Positions 11,879-23,900 of a DNA stretch of 64,000 nt are shown one piece after another (within the stretch, counting starts at the first letter, position 1; the number at the start of each line of letters is the position of its first letter). The notes beneath the pieces are model-generated. The model was given only the letters and a program-made list of their open reading frames with translations, searched no databases and was not told the DNA's origin. The stretch spans positions 60,372,123-60,436,122 of the forward strand of contig NC_068357.1 of the NCBI RefSeq assembly GCF_020536995.1, read 5' to 3'. The position numbers and the translations under genes are program-made. Source of the DNA: Dreissena polymorpha. Lineage: Eukaryota; Mollusca; Bivalvia; Myida; Dreissenidae.

Positions 11879-12914
11879 GCAGTGATTTCAATTGAAGCAG
11901 AATCGTGCATTTTGATGTAAGCAAGTTGCAATTTTCTTGTTTTTGACTCCTGCAAAAATAGCCTTGCATCATTTTGACACATTTCAACTTGATAAACGGA
12001 CCAGAAATGATGATTTATGAAAATAACAAGAGGGCCTGAAAGGCCCAAGGTATCCCCTGCAACATATGCTTTGTTTGAGGATGGGTGCAAATTGGACGGA
12101 TGAACATAATGATAGATGGACGGACGGAGGACAATAACACAAATGAAATCCGCCAAAGCACTTCCAAGATATTGCTCCGGACACAAAAGTGCCAGACGGA
12201 CAGCCGGACAAAGCCAAAACAATATCCCTCCGCCTCTGGCGCGGGAATATATTCATACCAAGTTTCAAAGAAATCCGCCAAAGCACTTCCAAGATATGGC
12301 TCCGGACACAAAAGTGCCTATAGTAAAAAGCATTTTTTCAAGATACAAATTACAAAGGGCCATAAGTCTGTTTTTAACAGATGGTGTACAATGCCATTTG
12401 GCGTGCATCATCCTCTTATGCATATATATACTCATGCCAAGTTTCAATGAAATCCGCCAAAGAACTTCCAAGATATGGCTCCGGACACTAAAAAGCTTTT
12501 TTTCAAGATACAAAGGGCCATAAGTCTGTTTTTAACAGATGGTGTACAATGCCATTTGGCGTGCATCATCCTCTTATGCATATATATACTCATACCAAGT
12601 TTAAATGAAATCCACCAAAGAACTTCCAAGATATGGCTCCGGACACAAAAGTGCCGGACGGACGGACGGACAGCCGGACGGACAACGCCAAAACAATATC
12701 CCTCCGCCTCTGGCGGGGGATAATAAAACTTGTGAAAATGTTTTATTCATTACATGTATTATTATAAATCAGCTATTACACAACCTCACATGCATGTACA
12801 TGTAGGAACATTTCAAGTTACTTGAGTATTTTGACCATTACCATTTTGATCCCTAATTATTTTCATCCCTTGGGTCATTTTGACTCCTGGCTTTCAAAAT
12901 CTACTGATATCCCT
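11879..12914 (-). repeat. about 330-bp dispersed repeat, copy A, interrupted
   Basis: In reverse complement it matches the repeat at 20971-22946: GATTCTGCTTCAATT at one end, GTAACTTGAAATGTTCC in the middle, TCAGTAGATTTTGAAA at the other end. Copy A is split by the element at 12026-12720. Copy B is split by a different element. Homology stops abruptly at both outer ends, as expected of a transposed unit. Family unknown. Confidence 0.7.
12026..12720. mobile_element. TA-flanked element with ACAAGAGGGCC head and GGCGGGGGA tail
   Basis: TA lies at 12024-12025 and 12721-12722. The uninterrupted copy B of the host repeat has a single TA at the matching place (near 22770), so the insertion and its TA duplication are confirmed within the window. 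The head ACAAGAGGGCCTGAAAGGCC contains a small hairpin. The body has three to four units of about 135-150 bp (CCGCCAAAGCACTTCCAAGA, ATGGCTCCGGACAC, TTTTTAACAGATGGTGTAC). The open frames across it are repeat artefacts. Confidence 0.75.
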
Positions 12915-13482
12915 GAAGATGTTTTTAATATTCTGTATATTTAATCTATAACTTTGACACTATGCAACATCTTCATTTGCTGCAATGCAGTTGACATCAC
13001 TTCAGGAAAACAAGCCAAGGCAAGAAAGAGATAATGTTAGTCACCAGCGGCAATATTAAATGCAAACTGACATTGGACAAAGCTCCATCACAGCCAAGTC
13101 ATCAGGCTGTGTCTGAGCAAGATTTGCTCTAATGCCAGCACAAGCGCTTAGCAAACATTTGCAGAATACTGGTCTAAAGATGTACTTCTAGATTATTTAC
13201 AAGGTTTCACTATAGCCATATAATCTAATTATGAACTTTAAATTGAGACAAATGTTTGGACCAAGTTTCATGAAGATTGAACAAAAAATTTGGCCTCTAG
13301 AGTGTTAAAAAGGTAAATGTTGACAATGCACAAGGGACAAAAAGCTACCACAAAAGTTCACCTTGGGCACATTGTGCACAGGTGAGCTAAAACAGTAAGA
13401 TTCAAAAAAGCTCTACAGTAGCATTCATTTAAAAGTTAAACAACTGGTGTTTAACTTTTTGAGTATTTTATTCAGTAACAAT
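12915..13482. other. BTB-ZF 3' flank with an old repeat tail
   Basis: At 13255-13391 a diverged repeat tail is visible (ACCAAGTTTCATGAAGATTG, then CTAGAGTGTT, ending GGTGAGCTAAAAC). On the minus strand an AATAAA (plus-strand TTTATT at 13467-13472) falls only 11 bases after the zinc-finger stop codon. The true 3' end of that transcript is therefore unclear. Confidence 0.5.
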
Positions 13483-14915
13483 TTACTGAGAAACAATTTC
13501 CTGAGAAACAATCTGAAGGGGGAAATGTTGTATCGTATATGAAATTTCTGTGCCATTGTTAGTTATAGCAATGGGAACAGTTTCCCCTGTAGAGGAAGTC
13601 ACATTCATGATTTGAGTGGTGCCTTCTTCACATTCTGGCACTTGTAGCTCCAACATTTCCATTTGAACGGCAGGTTCCTCGTCCACAATATGGTCTTCCA
13701 GTTGTACACCTGAATTTTTCAAGTAATCCGTTAATCGAAGCTTTTTGGCTGGCTTCTGTCCAATATCATGTGTTTTATAGTAGTGTTCTTTGAGTTTATC
13801 AAAGCGTGTGCTATTAAATGCACACAAAGTACACTGAAACGGCCTTGTGGAATTGTGCAATAGCATGTGACGTTTAAGGTTCTTTTCCAGTGAAAATCTT
13901 ATCCCACATGAGCCACACACATGGGGTTTCTCCTTTGTATGTACCATCGTGTGGAATTTCAGGTTGCTCTTTTTGGTTGTTTGGTAATCACATCCTGGTT
14001 CTGAGCACTTGAACATGTCTCCAGTATGCAGGAGAAAGTGTTCCTTTAGCTGGACCTTATGCACAGTAGCATAGCCACATATGTTACAGATGTAGTCTTT
14101 GGTGGATTTGTGTACAGCCAAATGGGTCTTCAGAGCATGCTTCCATTTGAAACTGGCTTTACACAAGCTACACACAAATGGTCGATTCTGAGAATGCTTT
14201 GGAAGATGCTGATATAACTTTGCTTTGGAGTCAAATTTAGAGGAACAAAAGTTGCACACAAATTCTGTAGAAGTGTTATGAGTTTGGACATGCTCAATCA
14301 AGTGTTCCAAGCTTGTTTTATGTTGATCAGTCTCTGGACACTTCCAGTAACAATGCAAGCAAACACCTTCGATGACCATGTGCTCCAGTTCATGCTCGTT
14401 AAATTCAGAGAGTTTATTAGCGGTGTAACCACAATGCTCACAAATGTATTTGAGATTTTTAGCATCCTTAAAAACGGCACTATGAAGCTCATAAATTGGA
14501 TCATTTGTATCAATTTCCTTGCCATCATTGAAACATTCAGTTGTTTCGTTTTCATTTTCTGACATGTCCTTTTCTACCTTTATCCAATCTATAACTTCAT
14601 CCTCGAATTTTCTAGGTTTTATCACTCGTCCTCTTTTACTAACTCTTACAGGAGTATCCTCCACAACTTCATCAGTCGCTATTCTAGAGACTTCTTTGAC
14701 ACTAGTGTCACCATCATTTAAATTTTCTTTTTCACTATTTCCGCCATTATTAGAAGTCTCGTCTACATTTTCAACAGGCTGTTTCCTGGGCCTGCCTCTT
14801 TTCTTGCATGACTTGATGAGAGGTATGTCAGAAGCCTGATCACATGTTTGAGTTGACACGTCAAGTGATTCGCTTTGTGTCACAATAAAGCCTTGCTGGT
14901 ACAGATTACAGAAAC
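13483..14915 (-). CDS. BTB-ZF exon 2: linker, eight zinc fingers, stop
   Basis: The 1433-nt exon contributes residues 134 (part) to 610. Full-protein positions of the fingers: C292/C295/H308/H312; C319/C322/H342/H346 (long, atypical spacing); C354/C357/H370/H374; C382/C385/H398/H402; C410/C413/H426/H430; C437/C442/H455/H459 (four residues between the cysteines); C467/C470/H483/H487; C495/C498/H511/H516. Linkers are mostly not the classical TGEKP, although HTKEKPHVC comes close. The segment before the fingers is acidic and serine/threonine rich and contains the AT-hook-like motif. A GTG at 14883 can be mistaken for a start because the frame is open upstream, but the splice acceptor explains that. 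The tail after residue 525 is rich in Glu, Val and Gln. Confidence 0.92.
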
Positions 14916-17900
14916 CTGAAAAAAGCGACCAGCAAAAGATTATGTTTGTAATCAGGTAATGATATATACATTGTACAACACCTTCACATAAATTAATAAA
15001 TAGATAATTTGAAAATCACTGCATTGCAACTTCAATGGTGTTGTTTTTACACATAATAACAAAGAGTTTGACTGTCCCATAAGGCTTGTTGCCTGCAATG
15101 TATATATGAATGAAGTTGCAGCACATGAAACTTCTGTACTACATCATCTGATACAATTGTGTAACCTTCTGACTTCCCCTCCAGTGCTAACAGCAAGTCG
15201 CCTAGGTCAGAAGATAAGATTAAAAGTATTTCTACTATCAACTTAACCAACTGGATAGCCTTAACTTATTGTAAATGTTTTAAAGTTTACAGGCCTGCAT
15301 TCTGTTTGTGTGTCATAGATTTAGAGGAATGGCCGTCTGCAAAATGTGCACACGCCATTTACCAGATTCAGCCCATGTGAGTAAAATAGCATCAAGGAAA
15401 CAAACAATTTTCTTCACATTGCCAGACAGTAATGGATTCAAACATGTTTCTGTAAAATAACTATTGTACTTGTTATGTTATTATGTATTAATATTAGGTT
15501 TGGCATATTGACCGGGCCGGCGGTCAATACCCGGTTAGAAACTGGTCAATACTGGTCATTACTGGTCGATTGAAAATTATAGCATTTAAACACAACATTA
15601 GGAAGACTTTAAGCTATTCTATATCAAATCAATCATTATTTGGTAATTGATAAACTTTGTTTTGAGCTATTTATTGTTAAAAAATCTTTCAAGTTGTAAA
15701 AATTTTCTTCTTTATTACTTATGGAAATGGCCTCAAATACATAAGGACTAAGGCAATATCTTTATCTCAGTGTATCACATCTGTTACTAAAGTATGATTA
15801 CTATTGTAGTTACCATAGTATTTCACTGATCTATTGATATATCTATTTGATAAACAGATGGACAAACAGAACTCTTGTGTTTTCTAGGGTTATAAATCTG
15901 GCCCCTAAGCCTTAATTGGCAATAAAATGCATGCAGTGTTATGTCTCTGATATTGACAATGAAGCAAATCTGCCCTTAGGCTATTTCATATCACTCAAAG
16001 AAAAGGAGATAACTTGCTATTAATTTAATAGTTACTTCTAACTTGTCTCCTTTCGTTATTAAGAGGTATATTTTGTTTCCTTTCATATTGGTCTTCAAAT
16101 GAATAAGCAATCAAAGTTCTTGATTTTGCCAACAAACAATGTTTTCCAATTGTGGGTCTACTCAAGACTCTTCTTTTCAATTATTTTTTTTTGTTAATAA
16201 TTATTTTTATATCAATGGAAAATATAAAAAAATCATTTTTGTGTTTAAAAAGCATTTAAAGAAATCTAGGCAAGAATACATGACAAGTATTAAAGGGTCG
16301 TGTTAAAAAGGTGAACAACTAATACACAGTAATTGACAAATTAAATCAAGCACAGAATTATCTGAACATTCGTTAGAATTGAAAAAAAGTTCAATCGACC
16401 AGAAAAATCCAATTGACCAACTTTGACTGATTTGCAAAATTTTGAGATATTGGCCAACAAATTGCATAAACAGGTATAAAATAGTGGGTATTTATAGCTG
16501 AATACATTATTGGCAACATGTCTGTTTTATTTATATTTTCAATATTGTTTAAATTAAGCATGAAATATTAATCAAAATTGGGGGTAAAGTTCAATCGACG
16601 AGTAATGACCACTTCAGGAGTATTGACCAGGGCGGTTTTAACCGGTAAAAACCGCGGGTTAAAACTGGGGGCGTCGATTGGTGCCAACCCTGATTAATAT
16701 ATTTTGTTTTTCATACAGAAAGAAATTTTTCATCTTAAAATTTGTGCAGTGTTTAGTTGGCTTTCTTATCGCCATCAGTATCAAGATGGCAGCTGTTTGA
16801 GTACAAGGCAGTTAATTTAAATTGTAAAAACATGCCCATTCCTGTCAATCATGTTTCACAAATCCTTCATTTTAATCTAGAAGAAAATCACCATTCATGG
16901 TTTGAGGATTATTTTTTGCATTTCACCTTTTTTTTTAAATCGCCACACGAGTCTCTTTATAAAAACACACCTAGTTGCAATAATCCACCTCCCAGCTATT
17001 GACCCTCTTGGTTGCTGGGAGTTGCAACTGATTAAGGCATTTTTTCATGTAAACTTCAATGGATAATATGACCCACACTATTTTCTGGCTTAAATAAACA
17101 CAAAAAGATGATAAATATTATATATCCATAATGCACAAATAAAAACAACTTTATGTGATATGGTGAGATGGAAGAATAATTATATTAAACCAAGTTTCTT
17201 ATATGCTGTTTTTTTTACTCTGATGTTTGGGAGTAAAAAAACACATTAAAACTTGATTTTGGGGGAAAATAAGGAAAGTCTCAAATAATCAATTTAACAT
17301 ATTTTACTGTTTTTAAAACAAATTCAAGTCAACGGATAATTTAATTATGAAATATTTTTATATTTTTTTACACTGTATCAGGTTAACTTTTATGTTTAAA
17401 AATAAATATTTTTCATATTTATTTTTTTAGATATCATTGTTTGGGGAAATTCTCTGTAAGAGGGGAAACATACGTCTAGGGGAAAGGGCCGATATTTGGC
17501 GGGTCTCAAAGAAAAAAAACCCTGAAGTGTCAACGGTTAATGGAAATGTGTAACTGTAAAGTTTTTACACTGGACAACGCAGAGTATTCAGAATTCAAAA
17601 ATGTGAACATTGACTATCTATACTACATTGTAGATACCGGAAGATTTGTGTCTTACGGACCAAAAGTGATACATCAACTATCTGCAGAATCTCCATTAGA
17701 CAGATGGGATCGTCAATTCAAAACTTCTGCTTTTCGTTTTTTTATCAAGGTTTTGTTTTGAGCATATCTCCATAAAAGACACGCAAATTGATGTTGATGG
17801 TAACAGGTCTTTTGTTTGTTACTATGTTTTCAATTGAGTAAACCCAATTTTATCAAAAACACATGGGGTATAATTTTTTTACATGGTTTTGGGCTTTATC

Positions 17901-20900
17901 AAGAACAACTTTGAGCTGTATGTAATAACTCATAAAAGCTCAAAGCATTCAAGAACAACTATTTCGCACTTTCTTCTTAAATGTTCTGAGCTTAAAGGAA
18001 TACATACATGTATTATTTTGTATGAACAGCTCAGAGTTCTTCCTGATAAAACGAAATTCCAAGTAAACAAAATAAGTTGCAAGTTCGTCTGTAAAATCAA
18101 TCAACCTAAAACATTGTAACAAACACAATAACTGTTATCATAGACATCAATTTGCCTGTTTTTATTGATAAATGCTCAAAACAAACAAGAGGGCCCTGTA
18201 TCGCTCCACTGCTGAAAAAAAGGCTGAAACAAATATTCTCTGCATGTGCAAATACTTAAATATAGGCCCTATTTAAGCACATGTACAGTTGTGTGACCCC
18301 CTGGGCTGGGTCAAATTTAACCCCAGAGGCATAATTTGAGCAAACTTTGTAGAGGACTACTATATCTCACTACATACAAAATGTGGTAGTCCTAGGTCTT
18401 AGAGTTAATGACAAGAATAATTTTAAATTTTTCACAAAATAAGCAAGATATAAGCGTATTGTTCAATTTTGTGACCCGCGGGTCAGGGTCAAATTTGACC
18501 CAAAGGGCATAATTTGAACAAACTTGGTGGAGGACTATAAGATGTTACTGCACACCAAATTTGGTAGCCATAGTCCGAATGGTTTTCGACAAGAAGATTT
18601 TTTAAGATTTCACAAAATAGGCGCTTTATAAGCTTTTATTCAATTTTTTGACCCCCCGGGGCAGGGTCAAAGTTGACCCCAGAGGCATTATTTGAACAAA
18701 TTTGGTAGCGGTTTATTAGATGTCACTACATACCAAATTTGGTAGCCCAAGGCCCAATGGTTACGGACAAGCAGATTTTTTAAGTTTTCACAAAATAGGC
18801 CCCATATAAGCGTATGTTCAGTTTTGTGACCCCGGGCAGGGTCAAATTTGACACAAGGGGCATAATTTGAACAAACTTGGTAGAGAACTATTAGATGTCA
18901 CTACACACCAAATTTGGTAGCCCTATGCCTTATGGTTAAGGACAATAAGATTTTTAAAGTTTTCACAAAATAGGCACTATATAAGCATATAATCGATTTT
19001 GTGGCCCCCAGGGCAGGGTCAATTATGACCCCTGGGGCATAATTTGAACAAACTAAGTAGAGGACTATACAATGTCACTACATACCAAATTGTGTAGCCC
19101 TAGGCCTAATGGTTATGGACAAGAATTTTTTTAAGTTTTCACAAAAAGGCATTATATAAGCATATGTTCAATTTTGTGACCTCCGGGGCAGGGTCAAATT
19201 TGACCCCAGGGATAAAATTTGAACAAATTTGGTAGAGGACTATTTGATGTCACTACATACCAAATTTGATAGCCCTAGGCCGATTGGTTATGGACAAGAG
19301 GATTTTTGAAGTTTTCCCAAAATAGGCCTTATATAAGCATATGTTCAATTTTGTGACCCCCCGGGGCAGGGTCAAATTTGACCCCAAGGTCATAATTTGA
19401 ACAAACTTGGTAGAGAACTATAAGATGTCACTACATACCAAATTTGGTAGCCCTAGGCCCAATGGTTATGGACAGAAGATTTTTAAAGTTTTCACAAAAC
19501 AAGCACTTTATAAGCATATATTCAATTTTGTGACCCCCGGGGCAGTTTAAAATTTGATTCCCACAATAGGCCTTATATGAGCATATGTTCAATTTTGTGA
19601 CCCTCGGGGCAGGGTCAAACTTGACCCCAGGCATAATTTGAACAAACTTGGTAGAGGACTATAAGATGTCACTACATACCAAATTTGGTAGCCATAGGCC
19701 GAATGGTTATGGATAAAAAGATTTTTAAAGTTTTCACAAAATAAGCTATTTATAAGCATATATTCAATTGTGTTACCCCCGGGGCAGTTTCAAATTTGAC
19801 CCCAGGGGCATAATTTGAACAAACTAAGAAGAGAACTAATACATGTCACTACATACCAAATTTGGTAGCCCTATGCCATACAGTTATGGACAGAAGATTT
19901 GTAAAGTTTTCACAAAATAGGCCTTATAATTATAAGCATATGTTCAATTTTGTGACCCTTGGGACAGGGTCAAACTTGACCCCAGGGGCATAATTTGAGC
20001 AAACTTAGTAGAGGACTCTAAGATGTCACTACATACCAAATTTGGTAGCCCTAGGCCCAATGGATATGGACAAGCAGATTTTTAAAGTTTTCACAAAACA
20101 AGCACTTTATAAGCATATATTCAATTTTGTGACGCCCCAGCCAGTTTCAAATTTGACCCCAGGGGCATAATTTGAACTAACTAAGAAGAGAACAATTACA
20201 TGTCACTACATACCAAATTTGGTAGCCCTATGCCATATGGTTATGGACAAGCAGATTTTTAAAGTTTTCACAAAAATGGCCTTATATAAGCATATGTTCA
20301 ATTTTGTGACCCTTGGGGCAGGGTCAAACTTGACACCAGGGGCATAATTTGAACAAACTTGGTAGAGGACTATAAGATGCCACTACATACCAAATTTGGT
20401 AGCCCTAGGCCCAATGGTTATGGACGAGAAAATTTATAAAGTTTTCACAAATAGACCCTATATAAACATATGTTCAATTTTCTGACCCCCGGGGCAGGGT
20501 CAAATTTGACCCCAGGGGCATAATTTGAACAAATTTGAAAGAGGATCACCCCAGGAACATTCCTGAGAAATTTCATCAGAATTGGACCAGTAGTTTAGAA
20601 GAAGATGTTAAAAGGAAAAGTTAACGCACGCACGCACGCACGACGGACACAGGACCATGCCATAAGCCCCTCTGGCCTTTGGCCAGTGGAGCTAAAATTG
20701 ATAAAAAACTGTTATCGAACCAAACAATTCAATATATCTAACGGAGGTTTTGGAGATAGTCAGTTAAGCCTGATTGGTTGATCATATACTAGAGCTATAT
20801 TGCCAAGGATTCAGAAGATAGTTGCTATGCACATAAGCATATTTTCAAATTCGAAATACTCTACGTTTTCCATTGAAAAACTGACTCCATTTTGTGTGCC

Positions 20901-23900
20901 GTTGACATGTTTTAAACTTTGATTAATATAATAATTCTGCGAGCACATGTCATCAAGTAAATTGTTTTAAAGGGATTTCAGTAGATTTTGAAAACCAGGA
21001 GTCAAAATGGCAGTGTCCGACAAATCCATTGCCCGGAGCCCGGGGGCTACCGAAATTTTTCATAGGGCTACTGAAATTTTCCAGCTGACGCCCGCCAGGC
21101 TACTATAAATCTATAAGAGCGGTAGCCCGGTTTATTGACAAACATACGTAGAACAAACACGCTGACCATGTGTTTGTACACTGTGTATTGCTTATAATCC
21201 GATAACAAAGTGCAATCAATTATCTAATCAGTCACTGATCACTTGCGGTAATGTCTTAAACAGTAACAGTGTATTTTAATCATCCAATCAGAATCAACAT
21301 TTGTCGTCTGCTAATAATGAGAGCCGGTTTGATAGTTGGCGGACATGATGCAACATCATTTCGCAGTTTGGCATTCTTTGTTAACCGCAACAATGAGTAA
21401 TAGCGACAACGTTTTTGATGTCGTTAAATATCCAAGGACGCCAAACATTAAAAAAATCAAAACAATAGCGGATTCATCAAAACGGTAACGAAACCGAAAC
21501 TGAATATTAATGACAACTTTGTGAACGCGGTTAACACTTGCTAATTAGTTTGCATTGTCAATTAATAATTGGATTAATCGACTGTTAATCAATAATTCCA
21601 TATATGCCCAATTTATATTTTTAAAACCAAATTATGGGTGGGTAATATAGACGATAAGAGTCATAAACACAAACGTTTGAAATTTTCTAAAATGTCAAAT
21701 GAATTTCGGCATATGGTTCTATTTAAAGATATGATGAAATAAGCTCCCAATCAGGACCGTTGTATTGCAACATGCGTAAATAACCTGCCACGGTTTGCAC
21801 GCGTTGTGTACAGCTATTTTAGGTTACAAAATTCTACATTTAAAAAATAAATTTCTTTGTCCTGATAAAAAGCGCGCGAAAATTGGCGTGGGTGAATTTA
21901 TTTGTAAATAAAAATTTCGTAGCGGGTACAGCATTGAGATCATTTAATTACCATTAAAAGTTTCGTTGTGAATTTCAACTAAAGTACCAGGGTATCTCGC
22001 GAATTATTTGGCATTGACATTTTCTCTTAATAAAATTTCATGTAAACACGCTGTATCGTTATCGTACGCTGTATCAGTTCCTTTATTATTGAAACAATTA
22101 TTGTATTGTATACTGACTGCACACAAGTGTCGTACGGATGCAATACGTAAATTCGGACAGTACTTAAAGTCGGACACAAGTAAATAAATGATTTAATACT
22201 CTTGATTTCTTGAAACTCGGTATTTGTTGTTAAAAAGGGCAATTGCATTGATTAACACCATACGAGTCAATCGTATTGATCATCTAAACGCTTTATTTAC
22301 GTTTACGAATTAACGTGCTGTCCAAATTTAAGTACACATACATGTGCACATACATGTAATATCTATATGTAGTATATGATTTTCTTTGGTTCATTTACAT
22401 TTAAGTACACGGTGCCTGTACTGTAACATTAATTTACGATATTGACTGTGTACATCAGACTACTTGCTGTTTTATGTATATGTATGTATACATATTATGT
22501 ATATGTAAATGAAGAAATAAAATAAAGATGAAAACCTGCCTCTTATCATTTTGTAGGAAAATTTTATGGGCTACCAAATATTTTTATTAGTAGCCCAGTG
22601 GGCTACCTGAAAAATAAGAAATTTGTCGGACACTGCCGAAGGTCGCAAAATAATAAGAGGTCAAAATAAAAATGATAATGGTCAAAATACTTAAGTAACT
22701 TGAAATGTTCCAAAATGCAGGTTTAAGGTATTGTAGTAGCTTATTTATCATAATAATGAATAAAACATATTCACAAAAGCTTTATTATTTCCATAAATGA
22801 ACATTTCTGGTCTTTTTTCAAGTTGGATTGTGGAAAACAAATGTGTCAAAATGATGCAAGGCTATTTTTTTTTCAGGAGTCAAAAATGAGAAAATTGCAA
22901 CTTTCTTGCATCAAAATGCAGGATTCTGCTTCAATTAAAATTACTGTTTTAATTTGTGCATTAACAATACATTTATTATCTGTTTGTGTTTATTTATGCC
23001 AGAAATTATTTAATTATGCTCATTTTACCTATTACAGTGCCGCCTGGATTCAAGGCAAAATAATTGACATGAAAAAACTCATTATGATCTGTTTGTGTTT
23101 ATTTATGCCAAAAATTGTTTAACAGGGATGGAAACTAAGGTTTTACAATTGGTTGCCCACATGGGCAACCATCTTAAGCATTTTGGTTGCCCAGCTAATT
23201 ATAATAATTATATTATAAGACTTTCTTTAAATAGAATAAAAGAAAACTTAAAAACAACATTGCTTAATTGACAAACTTTCTGTGTATTATGTCCAAATAT
23301 AAGTTTGAGTAAAATCATTTCATTGCCTTTGATAAATGAATTTTATTAAACTAATTATGAACTCATAGTTGCCAATTTTATTAAATGTTTAATTGCACTG
23401 AAATGCTTCAAGCTGAAAAAGCAAGTTGCCCAGCCCGACTACTAACTTTAGAATTTGAGTTGCCCAGGCCAAAATGAACTGGCTCCGGGCAACCACTAAT
23501 TTCCATCCCTGTTTAATGATACTCATTCTACCTATTACAGTGCCGCCTGGATTCCAGGCGGTAGACTTGCCATGAAAAATCGCGTTACGAGTTGCAACTC
23601 CCAGAAATCGGAGGGTCAATAGCTGGGAGTTGGACTAATGCACATAGTCCATAGTTACTTGCAATACATATGTTATATGCAACAGCTAAGGTAATGGTGG
23701 TCTACTGTGCAGTTTCCATGGTTGCCAGTGATACATACCGATGATGCTAGTAAGCTGCATTATCTTTGCCACTTCAGCAATTTCTGTCACTATGTTGTCC
23801 TCAAGACTGATGGAACTTGTATACATAAAGTCTATAATTTTCTCAATAGCCGTGGAGTATGCATGGTACCCGGAGACCTCTGTGTCAATGTGAATCTCAA

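Larger units (their letters stand above)
14916..23738 (-). other. BTB-ZF intron, 8.8 kb
   Basis: GTATGT donor at 23738, TTTTTTCAG acceptor ending at 14916. It contains, from low to high coordinate: unique AT-rich sequence (14916-15494), a hAT element (15495-16692), a probable hAT remnant (17199-17525), AT-rich sequence (17526-18183), a 2.5 kb tandem element (18184-20695), repeat copy B with a second hAT-like insertion (20971-22946), and a duplicated block with another TIR element (22985-23590). No extra exon was recognised. Confidence 0.75.

Noticed and set aside
12085-12805. Cluster of overlapping open frames on both strands (frames with AKALPRYGS, SKIWLRT-like peptides)
   Set aside because: These are translations of the roughly 135-bp repeat units, found equally at 7758 and 63309. 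They are repeat artefacts.
14278-14839. Plus-strand open frames opposite the zinc-finger exon
   Set aside because: Shadows of the conserved coding strand, with no motif of their own.
18184-20695. Regularly spaced repeats that might suggest a CRISPR array
   Set aside because: Units are directly tandem, about 175 bp, with no unique spacers. The surroundings are eukaryotic introns.
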